A stretch of 64,000 bases of DNA from Pseudovibrio denitrificans JCM 12308 (GTDB lineage Bacteria; Pseudomonadota; Alphaproteobacteria; Rhizobiales; Stappiaceae). Where the stretch lies: assembly GCF_001310815.1 (NCBI RefSeq), contig NZ_BAZK01000006.1, positions 1 through 64,000 on the forward strand, given 5' to 3'. The position numbers and the translations under genes were made by a program. Below, one piece after another: positions 17,850-28,528 of the stretch. A model generated the notes under the pieces. That model saw only the letters and a program-made list of their open reading frames with translations. It ran no database searches and was not told the origin of the DNA. Every line of letters starts with the position of its first letter. Positions within the stretch are counted from its first letter, which is position 1.

Positions 17850-18998
17850 GGTTGGTGCTCTTACTGTCTCAGGCATGCGGGAGAGTGTGGCGGTGAGTGA
17901 GGAAATCAGTTCGCTTTGTGATTTCATGTCTGCTTTGCTTGTTAGTCCTGCAATGTGGTTGCGGGCAGTGTTGTAGCTCATGTTGAGAGTGCTTGCGGTT
18001 TCCTTCAGAGAGAAGCCCCGGATCAGCATTTGAGCGATGTCTGCCTCACGATTGGTTGCACCCCAGATTTTCTGAATAAGCACCTCCTTTGAAACTGGAT
18101 GGTCAGTTGGATCGAGAATGACTGCGAGAACCGGGCTCCAGTTCTTCAGGAAGGGTTCTACATCGTTGGTGTCTTGTTCCAGCACTGTCAGGGGAACGTA
18201 GGAGATCAGTGGTTGGGTTGGGGTTTCACATCCCAGAGGGAAGGGACCAACCGGGACTTTTTGAGTTCTGCATTGGAGGAGGAGGTTCTCCAGATTGTTG
18301 GTGTACATCCGATGGTTGGTTGCGAGGTTGTTGCTTCTATCGGCGTAGAGGAACCGGCTCTTTTGCAGCAGTGTGCGGCCTTTTTGATTGCTGAGGGCTA
18401 TGTGGAAGCCGTGGTCCAGAATGAAGGCGGCGGAGGGGATTTGCTCCAGCCAGAATGTGTGTTGATCTACGTTTCTCTTCTGGGCTTCCAGTTTGAGAAA
18501 CAGAGAGAAGGCGTTTTGGTAGTGCGGCTGTATTCGTTCCAGCAGATTGCAGAGCTCTTCGTCCTCCGTACCCTGAAAGCGGGCGGGCATGGTGACTGCG
18601 GCGAGTGCAACATCAGAGCCTTGTCTATGCAGATGGAACCCGCGTGAGCGGTTGAGGTTGTCCCGGCCTTTGAGGACGTTGTTGTAAAACTCGTTCTGCT
18701 CCAGCTGCTGTTGGCTCAGGAAGCGCTCTGAGTAGACTAGCTGATCAGAACTAACGGATTGAAGCAGCTTGGGAAAAGGATTGAACTGGATAAATTCAGC
18801 AATGAGCTCGTTGTAGGCACTGTCTACGTTGAGAGCTGAGAAGTGATAGTAGTTGTTTTGTGTGAGGCATTGTACCTGGAAAGTAACGGGCAAATCCCGG
18901 TATTTCTCGGCAATCGGCGCCAGAATATCGTCTAGGCCCTTACCGGTGACAACGGTTGAGTACATCCGGTTGATGAGCAGTTGTTGCAGATCTTCCAT
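17805..18998 (-). CDS. LuxR-type HTH transcriptional regulator with large N-terminal domain
   Basis: A 397-aa protein. The C-terminal HTH is EADIAQMLIRGFSLKETASTLNMSYNTARNHIAGLTSKADMKSQSELISSL, the GerE/LuxR helix-turn-helix. The N-terminal 290 residues contain no AHL-binding motif that I can see; WLEQIPSAAFILDHGFHIALSNQKG resembles a PAS domain, which many LuxR-type regulators use. The arrangement (about 180 residues, PAS-like part, HTH) recalls regulators that sense small molecules. It stands alone, convergent with a small hypothetical gene. The inducer and targets are unknown. Confidence 0.82.
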   Translation of the reverse strand: MEDLQQLLINRMYSTVVTGKGLDDILAPIAEKYRDLPVTFQVQCLTQNNYYHFSALNVDSAYNELIAEFIQFNPFPKLLQSVSSDQLVYSERFLSQQQLEQNEFYNNVLKGRDNLNRSRGFHLHRQGSDVALAAVTMPARFQGTEDEELCNLLERIQPHYQNAFSLFLKLEAQKRNVDQHTFWLEQIPSAAFILDHGFHIALSNQKGRTLLQKSRFLYADRSNNLATNHRMYTNNLENLLLQCRTQKVPVGPFPLGCETPTQPLISYVPLTVLEQDTNDVEPFLKNWSPVLAVILDPTDHPVSKEVLIQKIWGATNREADIAQMLIRGFSLKETASTLNMSYNTARNHIAGLTSKADMKSQSELISSLTATLSRMPETVRAPTLPIRPTHFLIKLGQ

Positions 18999-19094
18999 GA
19001 CAACACAGTGGCTATTATCGACAATGGAATATTAGTTCTACTTTTAATTAAATTCAATTATTCGGTGTATTAGATTTTGGGAGTATACCTCTGA

Positions 19095-19748
19095 TCATAT
19101 AAACGCGTAGACGGAGGTCTTCTTGGTCTCGTTATCTTCCAGCTCTCGTTGAACCGGAATTTCGTAGGTTTGTAGATGTTTAAGCCGTGAGGTGGGAAAG
19201 TAGGAGCGTTTCGGATCTCCAACCAAAACTGGGACTGGTTTTGCTCTCCGGTTTGTATCTAACCAACCAAGCACCTTTGCTGTCATATCCGGGTCGTAGA
19301 AGACATCTCCGCAGCAGATCAGATCAAACCCATCCAGCCTGCTTTCAAGCAGGTCTTCTGCTGTGACTTCAATTGTGACATGGTTTTGCGCTGCGTTGAT
19401 AAGTGCAGCATCGGAAGCAAAGGTGTCGATGTCTGCTGCAACGGCAGAGGCTGCTCCAGCTTTCATCGCGGCAATGGCAACAAGGCCGGAACCGCTGGCA
19501 AAGTCTAGGATGCGCTTGCCCTGGACCACTTCCGGATTGTCGAGAATGTACCGCGCCAGCGCTTGTCCGCCTGCCCATGCGAACGCCCAGAAGGGGGAGG
19601 GGACACCAAGTTCTTCAAGCTCTTCTTCCCCCATACGCCAAAGATCGACGCTTTCGTCTGCGAGGTGAAGAGAGATGGACGGCGCATGAGGAACAGGGTG
19701 AATGCGTGTCTGTTCCAGAATGAACTTGCGCCGATCCGTGATTGTCAT
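19095..19748 (-). CDS. Class I SAM-dependent methyltransferase, ETF-beta lysine methyltransferase (METTL20) type
   Basis: A 217-aa Rossmann-type methyltransferase. LGVPSPFWAFAWAGGQALARYILDNPEVV is characteristic of the METTL20/ETFBKMT group, which trimethylates lysines on the beta subunit of electron transfer flavoprotein in mitochondria and some alphaproteobacteria. The SAM-binding motif is ILDFASGSGLVAIAAMKAGA, and ICCGDVFYDPDM is the later DxxY-like motif. It lies directly downstream of the EVE-domain gene, 7 bp away, so they are probably co-transcribed. Confidence 0.85.
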   Translation of the reverse strand: MTITDRRKFILEQTRIHPVPHAPSISLHLADESVDLWRMGEEELEELGVPSPFWAFAWAGGQALARYILDNPEVVQGKRILDFASGSGLVAIAAMKAGAASAVAADIDTFASDAALINAAQNHVTIEVTAEDLLESRLDGFDLICCGDVFYDPDMTAKVLGWLDTNRRAKPVPVLVGDPKRSYFPTSRLKHLQTYEIPVQRELEDNETKKTSVYAFI

Positions 19749-19755
19749 CGTGAGA

Positions 19756-20196
19756 TCAGACCTCGGATGGGTCCACGCCTGCCATTTCCAGAACCACAGC
19801 CCACTCTTCCGGCTTTACCGGCTGAACGGAGAGGCGCATGGAGGTGACGAGAGCCATGTCGGACAGACGCTCTTCGGCCTTCACCTGTGCCAGTGTGACA
19901 GTCTGCGGAAGGTCTTTGACGGCTTTGATGTCCACACACTCCCAGCGTGGGTCATCGGTTGTGGAATCCGGGTGAGCCAGTGCGCACACTTCAACGATGC
20001 CGACAACTTCTTTGCCGATGTTGGAGTGATAGAAGAAGCCGCGGTCGCCGATCTTCATATCGCGCATGAAGTTGCGGGCCTGATAGTTGCGTACGCCGTC
20101 CCACTCTTCGCCTTCTTCGCCCTTGGCTTTCTGTTGATCCCAGGACCACTTGTTAGGTTCGGATTTGAACAGCCAGTATTGCAACGCTTCCTCCAT
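19756..20196 (-). CDS. EVE-domain protein
   Basis: The opening MEEALQYWLFKSEPNKWSWDQQKAKG and then WDGVRNYQARNFMRDMKIGDRGFFYHSN are hallmarks of the EVE fold (PUA-like, thymocyte nuclear protein 1 type), thought to bind modified bases in DNA or RNA. About 146 aa. The ATG at 20196 begins just before the domain; an ATG at 20235 is an alternative. In alphaproteobacteria it is commonly found beside YciI and gpsA, as here. Confidence 0.9.
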   Translation of the reverse strand: MEEALQYWLFKSEPNKWSWDQQKAKGEEGEEWDGVRNYQARNFMRDMKIGDRGFFYHSNIGKEVVGIVEVCALAHPDSTTDDPRWECVDIKAVKDLPQTVTLAQVKAEERLSDMALVTSMRLSVQPVKPEEWAVVLEMAGVDPSEV

Positions 20197-20316
20197 ATAA
20201 ACTGATTGTATGTTCTGATCAGAATGACCGGTCATACATTAAATGGAGCACCTGCCATAATTTGAAAGGCCGATGCTCCAGTTTAGATATGTTGTAAAAC
20301 GCAGCTTACAGCAAAT

Positions 20317-20607
20317 TTACATATCTGGGTTTTTTAATACCCAGTTCCATGGGCGGATCTCAACAGATTCAAACAGACCTGCGAGTGAGTATGGATCTTC
20401 GTTTGCGACAGCCAAAGCTTCGTCGCGGTTTGCTGCTTCGATGATTACGAGCGAACCGGTTGGGGATACCAGATCATCACACATGAACGGGCCAGCACCT
20501 TTCAGGCGATCGCCGAGACCACTGAGGAAGTCGAGGTGCGCTTCGCGGGTCTTCTGACGAAGGTCTTCAGAATGTGCCTTGTCTGTGCAGATGAGAGCGT
20601 ACAGCAT
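20317..20607 (-). CDS. YciI family protein
   Basis: This 96-aa protein starts MLYALICTDKAHSEDLRQKTREAHLDFL and has GPFMCDDLVSPTGSLVIIEAANRDEALAVANEDPYSLAGLFESVEIRPW, the ferredoxin-like YCII fold with its conserved His-Asp pair (REAHLDFL) and the ADPY-like segment (EDPYSLAG). The biochemical role of the family is unclear. GGAG precedes the ATG. It lies between gpsA and the EVE gene, on the same strand. Confidence 0.9.
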   Translation of the reverse strand: MLYALICTDKAHSEDLRQKTREAHLDFLSGLGDRLKGAGPFMCDDLVSPTGSLVIIEAANRDEALAVANEDPYSLAGLFESVEIRPWNWVLKNPDM

Positions 20608-20692
20608 ATTGGATACTCCAGTAGCGGGATTTCAACCCAACCTTTTAATTCCTGATTTTCAACCAGGCAAATCCTACTTTAAAGGGATTCTA

Positions 20693-21703
20693 CTAGGGGT
20701 GGGTCTCTCGTTTGAGTGGACGCGTCATTAAGTCGCTTAATGCTTGTGCGACGTCAATTTTACCCGCAACGATTTGTGAAACCGTCTTGGCGATCGGCAT
20801 ATCAACGCCGTGTTCTGCGGCCAAAGCAACTGCGATATTGGCTGAGTGAGCACCTTCTGCCAGCTTCTGGCCCGGAGCGACCAGCTCTTCAGGTGTTCTG
20901 CCCTGTCCAATCTTCAAACCGAAGGCGAAGTTACGGGATTGAGTGGAGGAACAGGTGAGCACCAGATCGCCCAGACCGGACAGGCCAGTGAGGGTTTCGC
21001 TCTTCGCATTCAATGCCATGCCGAGGCGGGTCAGTTCTGCAAAGCCGCGGGCTGTCAGGGCTGCCTGAGCGCTGGCGCCAAGGCCGTAGCCCACTGCAGC
21101 GCCACATGCGATGGCGAGAACGTTCTTCAGAGCGCCGCCGATTTGCACGCCGATGAGATCATCGGTTGCGTATGGGCGGAAGCTGTTTGAGGCAAGTGCT
21201 GCGGAAAGCTGATCGGCAACAGCGCCGTCTTCTGCTGCGATTGTCACTGCAGTTGGCAAACCCTTTGCCACATCATGAGCAAAGCTTGGGCCGGACAGTG
21301 CTGCCGGGATCGCGTCTGGCGCCACAGACTTGATGACTTCGGAAAGCAGCTGTCCTGTCGATTGCTCGATGCCTTTTGCGCAGAGCACAATTGGTGTTGC
21401 TGGCTTCAGAAACGGCTTGATCGCTTCTGTCATTGCCCGGGTGGTTTGTGCCGGGGTGACGAGAAGAAGGGCATCGGCATCGCTGACTGCGTGTTTCAGG
21501 ATGCCGGTTGCTGTGATTTGCTCTGTCCATTCAATGCCAGGCAGATACTTCGGGTTCTGCTTGTTGGCGTTGATGGCGGCGATGGTTTCTGCATCGCGGG
21601 CCCATAAGGTGACTTCACGACCTGCTCTTGCTGCGGCCAAAGCAAGCGCAGTTCCCCAAGATCCTCCGCCAATTACAGCGATCTTGTTTAGAGCAGTGGT
21701 CAT
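20693..21703 (-). CDS. gpsA: Glycerol-3-phosphate dehydrogenase [NAD(P)+]
   Basis: Reduces dihydroxyacetone phosphate to sn-glycerol 3-phosphate for phospholipid synthesis. The 336-aa protein opens IAVIGGGSWGTALALAAARAG, has LCAKGIEQSTGQLLSEV, ALSGPSFAHDVAKGLPTA, the catalytic-lysine region QIGGALKNVLAIACGAAVGYGLGASAQAALTARGFAEL, and GLSGLGDLVLTCSSTQSRNFAFG. All are intact. AAGGA precedes the ATG. The gene is usually next to tsaD in related bacteria; here a NUDIX gene, two repeat elements and a membrane protein lie between them. Confidence 0.97.
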   Translation of the reverse strand: MTTALNKIAVIGGGSWGTALALAAARAGREVTLWARDAETIAAINANKQNPKYLPGIEWTEQITATGILKHAVSDADALLLVTPAQTTRAMTEAIKPFLKPATPIVLCAKGIEQSTGQLLSEVIKSVAPDAIPAALSGPSFAHDVAKGLPTAVTIAAEDGAVADQLSAALASNSFRPYATDDLIGVQIGGALKNVLAIACGAAVGYGLGASAQAALTARGFAELTRLGMALNAKSETLTGLSGLGDLVLTCSSTQSRNFAFGLKIGQGRTPEELVAPGQKLAEGAHSANIAVALAAEHGVDMPIAKTVSQIVAGKIDVAQALSDLMTRPLKRETHP

Positions 21704-21713
21704 GTTGTTTTCC

Positions 21714-22196
21714 TTATTGGGTGATGTTCAGTCGTTCACACAGTTGCTCAAGAGGGATATCGAACCCTCCATGCATTGTTAGCTTGGACTTAGTTTCGTT
21801 GTCTGCCAAATCAACCCAGAAGAAGCGAAAGAGGATAGGATCTCCACCGTCATTTGGGCTCATTTCGTAATGATCCCAAGTCTGCTTTGCTTTTTCCTGA
21901 ACTTTGAGATGGAAAAATTTGCGGCGGTGAAGCTCCGGGCCCGTGGTCAGGGCATCATCATAAAGGAAGTCATGACCATCAAACTGCTCAAGAGCGCCAG
22001 AGATGTCGAGGCCGGTTTCTTCTTCAAACTCGCGTTTGGCCGCGTGCAGGTAGCTCTCGCCTGGGTCCAGCGTGCCGCCGGGCACTTGAAGGGTTCCAGC
22101 GATGTTTGTTTCCGGCTCATCAAAAACGAGAAGGTGGGTGCCGCAGGTCATGTAGACGTAAGCTTTGTGCCGAGGCTGCAATGTCGTCTCCGTCAA
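21714..22196 (-). CDS. NUDIX hydrolase
   Basis: A 160-aa protein with a complete Nudix box, GTLDPGESYLHAAKREFEEETGLD, which fits G-x5-E-x7-R-E-x2-E-E-x-G. These enzymes hydrolyse nucleoside diphosphates linked to another moiety; the substrate is not evident. The protein is preceded by hydrophobic strands (KAYVYMTCGTHLLVF). It lies 10 bp upstream of gpsA on the same strand, so it is probably co-transcribed with it. Confidence 0.9.
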   Translation of the reverse strand: MTETTLQPRHKAYVYMTCGTHLLVFDEPETNIAGTLQVPGGTLDPGESYLHAAKREFEEETGLDISGALEQFDGHDFLYDDALTTGPELHRRKFFHLKVQEKAKQTWDHYEMSPNDGGDPILFRFFWVDLADNETKSKLTMHGGFDIPLEQLCERLNITQ

Positions 22197-22297
22197 GAAT
22201 CAAGCAAATCGATGCTATTGAAATTGGGCGGATGTTATTTGCAGGAGTTTGTCTCAGGCAAGGCATGAGACGAGTTTGCACATAATAAGCACGAATA

Positions 22298-22714
22298 GCA
22301 CCGCATGGCTTTCCATGCAGTGTTGAAGCTGGAGTTCCCGAGTTAATCGGGATGAGCAAGGCGGCAGGCAATACCTGCGCAGTGTGAGTAAGTAAGTTTC
22401 TTCGGCATCAGCTGTCGCCTTGCCCGGGCGTTTTTGTAGGAGCTAAGGCCAAGCTCCAAAAGACGCTTGGAAGACCTGAAACTGTTGGAAAGCCTCAGTT
22501 CTCAGTGCTGGCGCCCAAAGGTTTGACCGGACATCCGCTATCCCTCAACACTGTTGGTGAAAGGGGAACCTCCACGAACCTGCTGCGAACTACGTTACCT
22601 TCCGCAGTAGCCCCGACCAGCCCACACCAGACTGAGGGACGTTCCCCCAACTGCCCGTATGCATGAGCGTGATGTTGAGTATGCAGGTGTTTGAGGCGAG
22701 GGGGATAAGTTTTT
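22298..22714 (+). repeat. Dispersed 416-bp structured repeat, copy 2
   Basis: This is the plus-strand counterpart of 10454-10869, in opposite orientation. The end palindrome is CATGG-CTTT-CCATG, followed by CCCG/CGGG and the nested hairpin with GCAAGGCG and CGCCTTGC arms and a GGGCGTTTTT tract. Long identical blocks lie in the 3' half, and both copies end with GGGGGATAAGTTTT. The divergence between copies has no third-position bias across the inner open frame. Confidence 0.8.
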
Positions 22715-22740
22715 TGATGCAACCTGCTGCCCACTCCGGT

Positions 22741-22863
22741 GTCATCCCGGCCTTTGAGCGGGATCCATACCCACTAGCCTTGCTAAATAACTGAGGCGTT
22801 CGACCAATCTCTGGTACTGGGGTTATGGGTCCCGGGTCTTCGCTGCGCTTCGCCCGGGATGAC
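22741..22863. repeat. Short intergenic palindromic element
   Basis: Begins GTCATCCCGG and ends CCGGGATGAC, with internal GAGCGGGATCC and GGGTCCCGGGTC segments and a GTCTTCGCTGCGCTTCGCCC stretch. Elements of this form are common between genes in alphaproteobacterial genomes. It would fold as a long hairpin in RNA. Confidence 0.7.
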
Positions 22864-22979
22864 GGTGGAGAGCAACAGGCAAAAGACCCAGCCTTAAATG
22901 AAAAAACGTCAATTTCTCAGCTGGGTTTCGAAGTGGGATAGTGCTGTGCGCTGGGTGTAGTTGAGAAGCCAGACGACAG

Positions 22980-23402
22980 TTACTCTGCCTTTGATTTAAT
23001 CCTTAGCCATGTGTAAGCGACAACGCCTGCGATACAAACACCAGCAAAAATGGGATCGACGAAGCTCAAGTTTAGTTGAGCTCCTAACGGAAGAGCGTCG
23101 TTAATATACTGCCGGATAAAGGGATTTGCGTCCACAATGATACCCAAAACAGCTAGAACAAATAAGAAAGTACAGACGCCAATTGCTTCGCGAATTTCTG
23201 ATCTCAGGGGCTTGGTTACCATGATGGAAACTAGAGACGTAACACCCGAAACTAATGCAAAAAGCAGGTAGGCTAGAACAAGAAAGACAGCCGTATAAAG
23301 CCCTGCCCACCAATCAGTTAAGCTGGAAACGATGCATATTATCAGTAGCGCTAAGATAACTAGTAGGCGAGAGTATTTTGCTTGACCAATTTTATCTAGC
23401 AT
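22980..23402 (-). CDS. Hypothetical integral membrane protein
   Basis: A 140-aa protein with four hydrophobic segments: RLLVILALLIICIVSSL, LYTAVFLVLAYLLFALV, CTFLFVLAVLGIIVDA and IFAGVCIAGVVAYTWL. I see no recognisable family motif. Its base composition looks more AT-rich than neighbouring genes, and it sits beside two repeat elements in a place where gpsA and tsaD are usually adjacent, so it may be an insertion. Confidence 0.6.
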   Translation of the reverse strand: MLDKIGQAKYSRLLVILALLIICIVSSLTDWWAGLYTAVFLVLAYLLFALVSGVTSLVSIMVTKPLRSEIREAIGVCTFLFVLAVLGIIVDANPFIRQYINDALPLGAQLNLSFVDPIFAGVCIAGVVAYTWLRIKSKAE

Positions 23403-23498
23403 CCCGTATCTCCCAGCACATAGGGCTTACGTTAGATACGGTATTGAGTTTCTTTCAGATAAGCTATTGCCATAATCTGTAGGTGGCAGAATTCATAC

Positions 23499-24703
<1,205 letters not shown>

Positions 24704-24737
24704 CTAACATGAGCCCCTAGCATTGGGAATGTGATCC

Positions 24738-25661
24738 TTGCAAACAAAACCTATAAGAATTGGTACACGTGGAAGCGCTCTGGCACTGGCCCAGGCGCAT
24801 GAAACACGCGCTCGTCTCGCGAAGGCACACGGGTTAACCGATGATGACTTCGAGATTGTTGTTATAAAAACAACGGGAGACCAAATTCAAGATAGGCCTC
24901 TTTCCGAAGCAGGCGGTAAAGGCTTGTTCACCAAGGAAATCGAGGAAGCTTTGCTGGATAAGTCTATTGATCTGGCAGTTCATTCTTCCAAAGATATGCC
25001 GACGGTTCTGCCGGATGGTCTGGGCATGACCGCTTACCTTCCACGTGAAGATGTGCGCGATGCTTTCATTTCTCCGAAGGTTGAGAAACTGACAGATCTT
25101 CCACAGGGTGCTGTGGTTGGGTCTTCCAGTTTGCGCCGTCAGGCACAGATCAAGCGTCTGCGTCCTGATCTGGATGTTGTGATGTACCGCGGTAACCTGC
25201 AGACCCGTTTGCGCAAGCTGGACGAGGGTGTGGTTGACGCAACCTTCCTCGCTTACGCTGGTCTGCGTCGTCTGGGACAGGGCGATCTGGTGACCTCTCT
25301 GATGGATCTAGAGCACTTCCTTCCAGCTGTTGGTCAGGGTGCGATTGGCATTGAGGCGCGTCTTGGTGATGAAGAGACTGCGCGCATTCTGGCGCCGATC
25401 CATCACGCTGAGACTGAGAGCCGCCTGTTGCTGGAGCGTGCTTATCTGGCTGAGATGGATGGTTCCTGCCGGACACCGATTGCTGGTCTCTCCCATGTGG
25501 AAGGTGATCGCATCCGTTTCCGCGGTGAGGTGATCAAGCCGGATGGCAGCCAGACACACACTGTGGAAGGCGAAGGCCCGGTAAGTGATGCGGAAGAAAT
25601 CGGCCGCGAGCTTGGCAAAGAGCTGAAAGCGAAATCTGGTCCGAACTTTCTGGAGCTCTAA
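24738..25661 (+). CDS. hemC: Hydroxymethylbilane synthase (porphobilinogen deaminase)
   Basis: Condenses four porphobilinogens into hydroxymethylbilane in haem synthesis. Begins, with a TTG start at 24738, as [19 protein letters not shown]; an upstream in-frame stop excludes a longer form. Motifs: [29 protein letters not shown], the Arg-rich substrate site [10 protein letters not shown] and YRGNLQTRL, and the dipyrromethane-cofactor Cys (about residue 244) in GSCRTPIAG. It is divergent from tsaD and starts the hemC-hemD-Mic60-hemY cluster, overlapping hemD by one base. Confidence 0.96.
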   Translation: MQTKPIRIGTRGSALALAQAHETRARLAKAHGLTDDDFEIVVIKTTGDQIQDRPLSEAGGKGLFTKEIEEALLDKSIDLAVHSSKDMPTVLPDGLGMTAYLPREDVRDAFISPKVEKLTDLPQGAVVGSSSLRRQAQIKRLRPDLDVVMYRGNLQTRLRKLDEGVVDATFLAYAGLRRLGQGDLVTSLMDLEHFLPAVGQGAIGIEARLGDEETARILAPIHHAETESRLLLERAYLAEMDGSCRTPIAGLSHVEGDRIRFRGEVIKPDGSQTHTVEGEGPVSDAEEIGRELGKELKAKSGPNFLEL

Positions 25662-26371
25662 TGAAGATACTCGTGACCCGACCTCAGCCACAGGCAGATA
25701 AAACTGCGCAGAAGCTGGTTGCTATGGGACACGAGGTAATTGTTGAGCCAATGCTGAGTTTCCAGCCGCTGACCGTTAACGGGGATGTGGCTGGGGACGC
25801 CAAAGCGATTGCTGTGACCAGTGCGAAAGCGGTTGAAGCTCTTGCCTTCAACGATCTGGTCGACAAACTACAGCACCTTCCTCTTTATTCTGTGGGTGAG
25901 GCGACCGCCAAAGCTGCAGAAGCCTCAGGTTTCCAAAAGATCATTTGTGCGGACGGGGATGTCGATTCCCTTGGCAGGCTGATTGCTGAGCGCAATCAGG
26001 ACGGCCCCGTGTTTTATCCAGCGGCAGTTGACCGCAGTGGAGACCTTGCCGGACAACTGGAGCAACAGGGCATTGCCTGCCATATGGTGGAGGTCTACCA
26101 AATGGCTGCTGCGACTGGCTTTTCTGGAAAAACCCGTGATTTGATTGAAGCCGGAACACTGGATTGTGCGTTGTTTTATTCTCCGCGAACAATTCAAATT
26201 TTTCTCAGTGTTTCAAATCTTGAAAAAACCACAGTGTTTCTTAACTCTATGAAAGCATTATGTGTTTCTAAGCGGGTTGCAGAGCAGGCGAGATCGTTTG
26301 GCGAGGTTTTTACGGCTAAAACGCCAAGTGAGGATGGTTTGTTTGAACTTCTCTCAGGTTCAATAAGTTGA
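25661..26371 (+). CDS. hemD: Uroporphyrinogen-III synthase
   Basis: Cyclises hydroxymethylbilane to uroporphyrinogen III. The family is poorly conserved, but the start [32 protein letters not shown], the central ALAFNDLVDKLQHLPLYSVGEATAKAAEASGF, and the later GTLDCALFYSPRTIQIFLSV fit. 236 aa. The ATG overlaps the hemC stop (TAATG), and haem genes continue downstream, which confirms the role. Confidence 0.93.
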   Translation: MKILVTRPQPQADKTAQKLVAMGHEVIVEPMLSFQPLTVNGDVAGDAKAIAVTSAKAVEALAFNDLVDKLQHLPLYSVGEATAKAAEASGFQKIICADGDVDSLGRLIAERNQDGPVFYPAAVDRSGDLAGQLEQQGIACHMVEVYQMAAATGFSGKTRDLIEAGTLDCALFYSPRTIQIFLSVSNLEKTTVFLNSMKALCVSKRVAEQARSFGEVFTAKTPSEDGLFELLSGSIS

Positions 26372-26573
26372 GAGGATGTGATTTGCACTTCTCTGGGCCC
26401 TATGGAGAAGTCGTAGTTTGTTTAGCAAGGTGCTAATTCTCCCTGATAGCAGTTTGCTAAAGGGATGCTTATGTTAAGGAAGAGGTGTCTGCGGATGCCT
26501 TATCGAGATTGCGTGCGTAATTAAATTGGCGCGGCTGGAAACTGCTTGAAACGCGCCATTCTAGGAGGTTTTG

Positions 26574-28507
26574 ATGGCTGCTGATGACAAAAAGGGTGGG
26601 GCGTCCACCGGGGCAGGCTCTGGTGGTGGAACATCATCACGGAAATCTCCGCTCTCCAGTGGATCCCGGAAGCCTGTAACGATCGATCTGCCTGCAAAAG
26701 ACGTTTCCAAGACTGACAAGCCTGCCGCGAGCGCTGGCGCAACTGCCAAGGCTGCTGCGAGTAAGGCTACTTCTTCCAAGCCGGGCGCTGTGCCGTCAAC
26801 CGGCAAACAACAATCACAAACTGCTGCGAAGACTGAAAAAACTGAAGCGACTAAAGCTGCGGATGCGAAGCCTGCAACAGGCGCAAAACCAGCTGCTGGC
26901 GGTAAGTCTTCTACCTCAACAGCCAAGCCGACTGCTGCTGCAAGCGCAAAGGCTGCGGCTGACGAGAAGAAAACAGCTTCTGATGAGAAGAAAGCTGCTG
27001 ACACTGCCAGTGCAGCGAAGACAGAGGCTGGCAAGACGACAGCTGCGAGCAAGGCGACAACCGCCAGCAAGACCTCAACCTCTGCTGCTGCAAAAGAGCC
27101 TGCTAAAGCAAAAGACGACAAGGCGGGTTCTGGTGGAAAAGACACGCCTCCGCCGCCACCTCCATCTGGCAAAGGCCCAGGTGGCCCTGCTGACAAGCCT
27201 CCGCATCCGCCAAAGCAGGGTGCCGGGTTTGGGGCAATGCTGGCCGCTGGTGTGATTGGCGCGCTTATTGTTGCGGGTGTCGGTTTCGGTCTGCATCAGG
27301 CTGGCATGTTGCAGATGGTCGGCGCAGGTTCCAGCCAGAATGCAACTGAAGTTCAGGCTATGCTGGAGAGTTCCAAGAACCGCTATTCTCAGCTGAAGGA
27401 AGAAATTGCAGCTCTGCGTGATCATGCGAGTGGCAGTTACGCGGCGAAGGACACCATTGAGAAGCTGACGGCTCAGCTGGATGCGATCCAGAAAGAGACC
27501 AGCACAAAGCTGAATGATGCCACTGCCGGTGTAACGCAGCGTGTGCAGGAGCAAATCTCCACGCTGGGTGCTGAGATCAAGGAACTCAACGAGTTCATCT
27601 CCAACGGTGCTGCTGGTGATGGTGCTGCTGTTGCGAGCCTGAAGAAGACACAGGATCAGCTGGCGAAGCAAGTTGCTGATCTGACAGCAGCCTCGCAAAA
27701 GAATGCTGAGCAGGTGCTGAAAGGCGTGCAGGGCAGCTTGACTGACCTACAAAAGCAATTCCAGCTTTGAAAGAAGCGCCGACACAGCTGAAGGATCTGA
27801 GTTCACAGTTGGCTGTGACTGGCTCCAAGGTGGATGAAGCTTTGGCGCAGATCGGCAAGCTGACTGCGGAACAGAAGGTTCTGGAAGGCAAGATTGAAGC
27901 GCTGACACAGTCCACTGCTGAAACAACCAAGCAGATGACCGCTCGTGTTGATCGTCTGGAGAAGGCGCTTGGTACTGCGAGTGCGCAGGAACGTGCTGCG
28001 CGTGCGATAGCGATTGCTTCTCTGAGGAACGCTGTTGATTCTGGTGACAGCTATGAGGCTGAGTTGGCTGCAGTGGAAGCTGTGCTGCCAAATGATGCAG
28101 CTGAATTGGCGCCGCTGAAGGCAAGCGCTGCAACGGGCATTCCTTCTTCCGCTGCTTTGATTGCCGGATTCGGGCAGGTTGCTCGTGATATGAGTGCTGT
28201 GTCGCTGACCAGTGAGAATGATGATGTGGTTGATCGCCTGTTCTCCAGCGCCAAGTCACTTGTTTCTGTTCGTACGCCAAATGACAGCGAGGGTACAAGC
28301 TCCAGCGCAGTGCTTGGCACGATGGAAGCTCGCGTGACGGCTGGTGATCTGGCTGGTGCGATCAAGGCTTATGATGCGTTGCCAGAGCCAATGCAAAAGG
28401 TTGGTGCCGCGTGGGCTGAGCAGGTGAAAGCCCGATTGGCCGCAGATGAATTGGTGAAGAAAATCACCGCTCAAGTTTTGAAGTCGCTTGTTTCTGAAAA
28501 CAAGTAG
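26574..28507 (+). CDS. Mitofilin/Mic60-like inner-membrane protein, frame broken once
   Basis: An Ala/Lys/Thr-rich N-terminal 200 residues with a proline tract is followed by one membrane helix, MLAAGVIGALIVAGVGFGL, then long coiled coil (TEVQAMLESSKNRYSQLKEEIAALRDHA onward) and a C-terminal helical domain. The first frame ends at KQFQL; restoring one T (TTTT read as TTT at 27766-27768) joins it to KEAPTQLKDLSSQLAV. About 644 aa. Alphaproteobacterial Mic60 homologues, which shape inner membranes, lie between hemD and hemY as here. AGGAGG at 26563-26568 serves the ATG. Confidence 0.85.
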
Positions 28508-28528
28508 TATCGGAAAGGAGCGAAGGAC

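Noticed and set aside
22495..22734. A 79-codon minus-strand ORF across repeat copy 2
   Set aside because: It runs antisense to the frame shared by the copies and ends outside the repeat; no ribosome-binding site.
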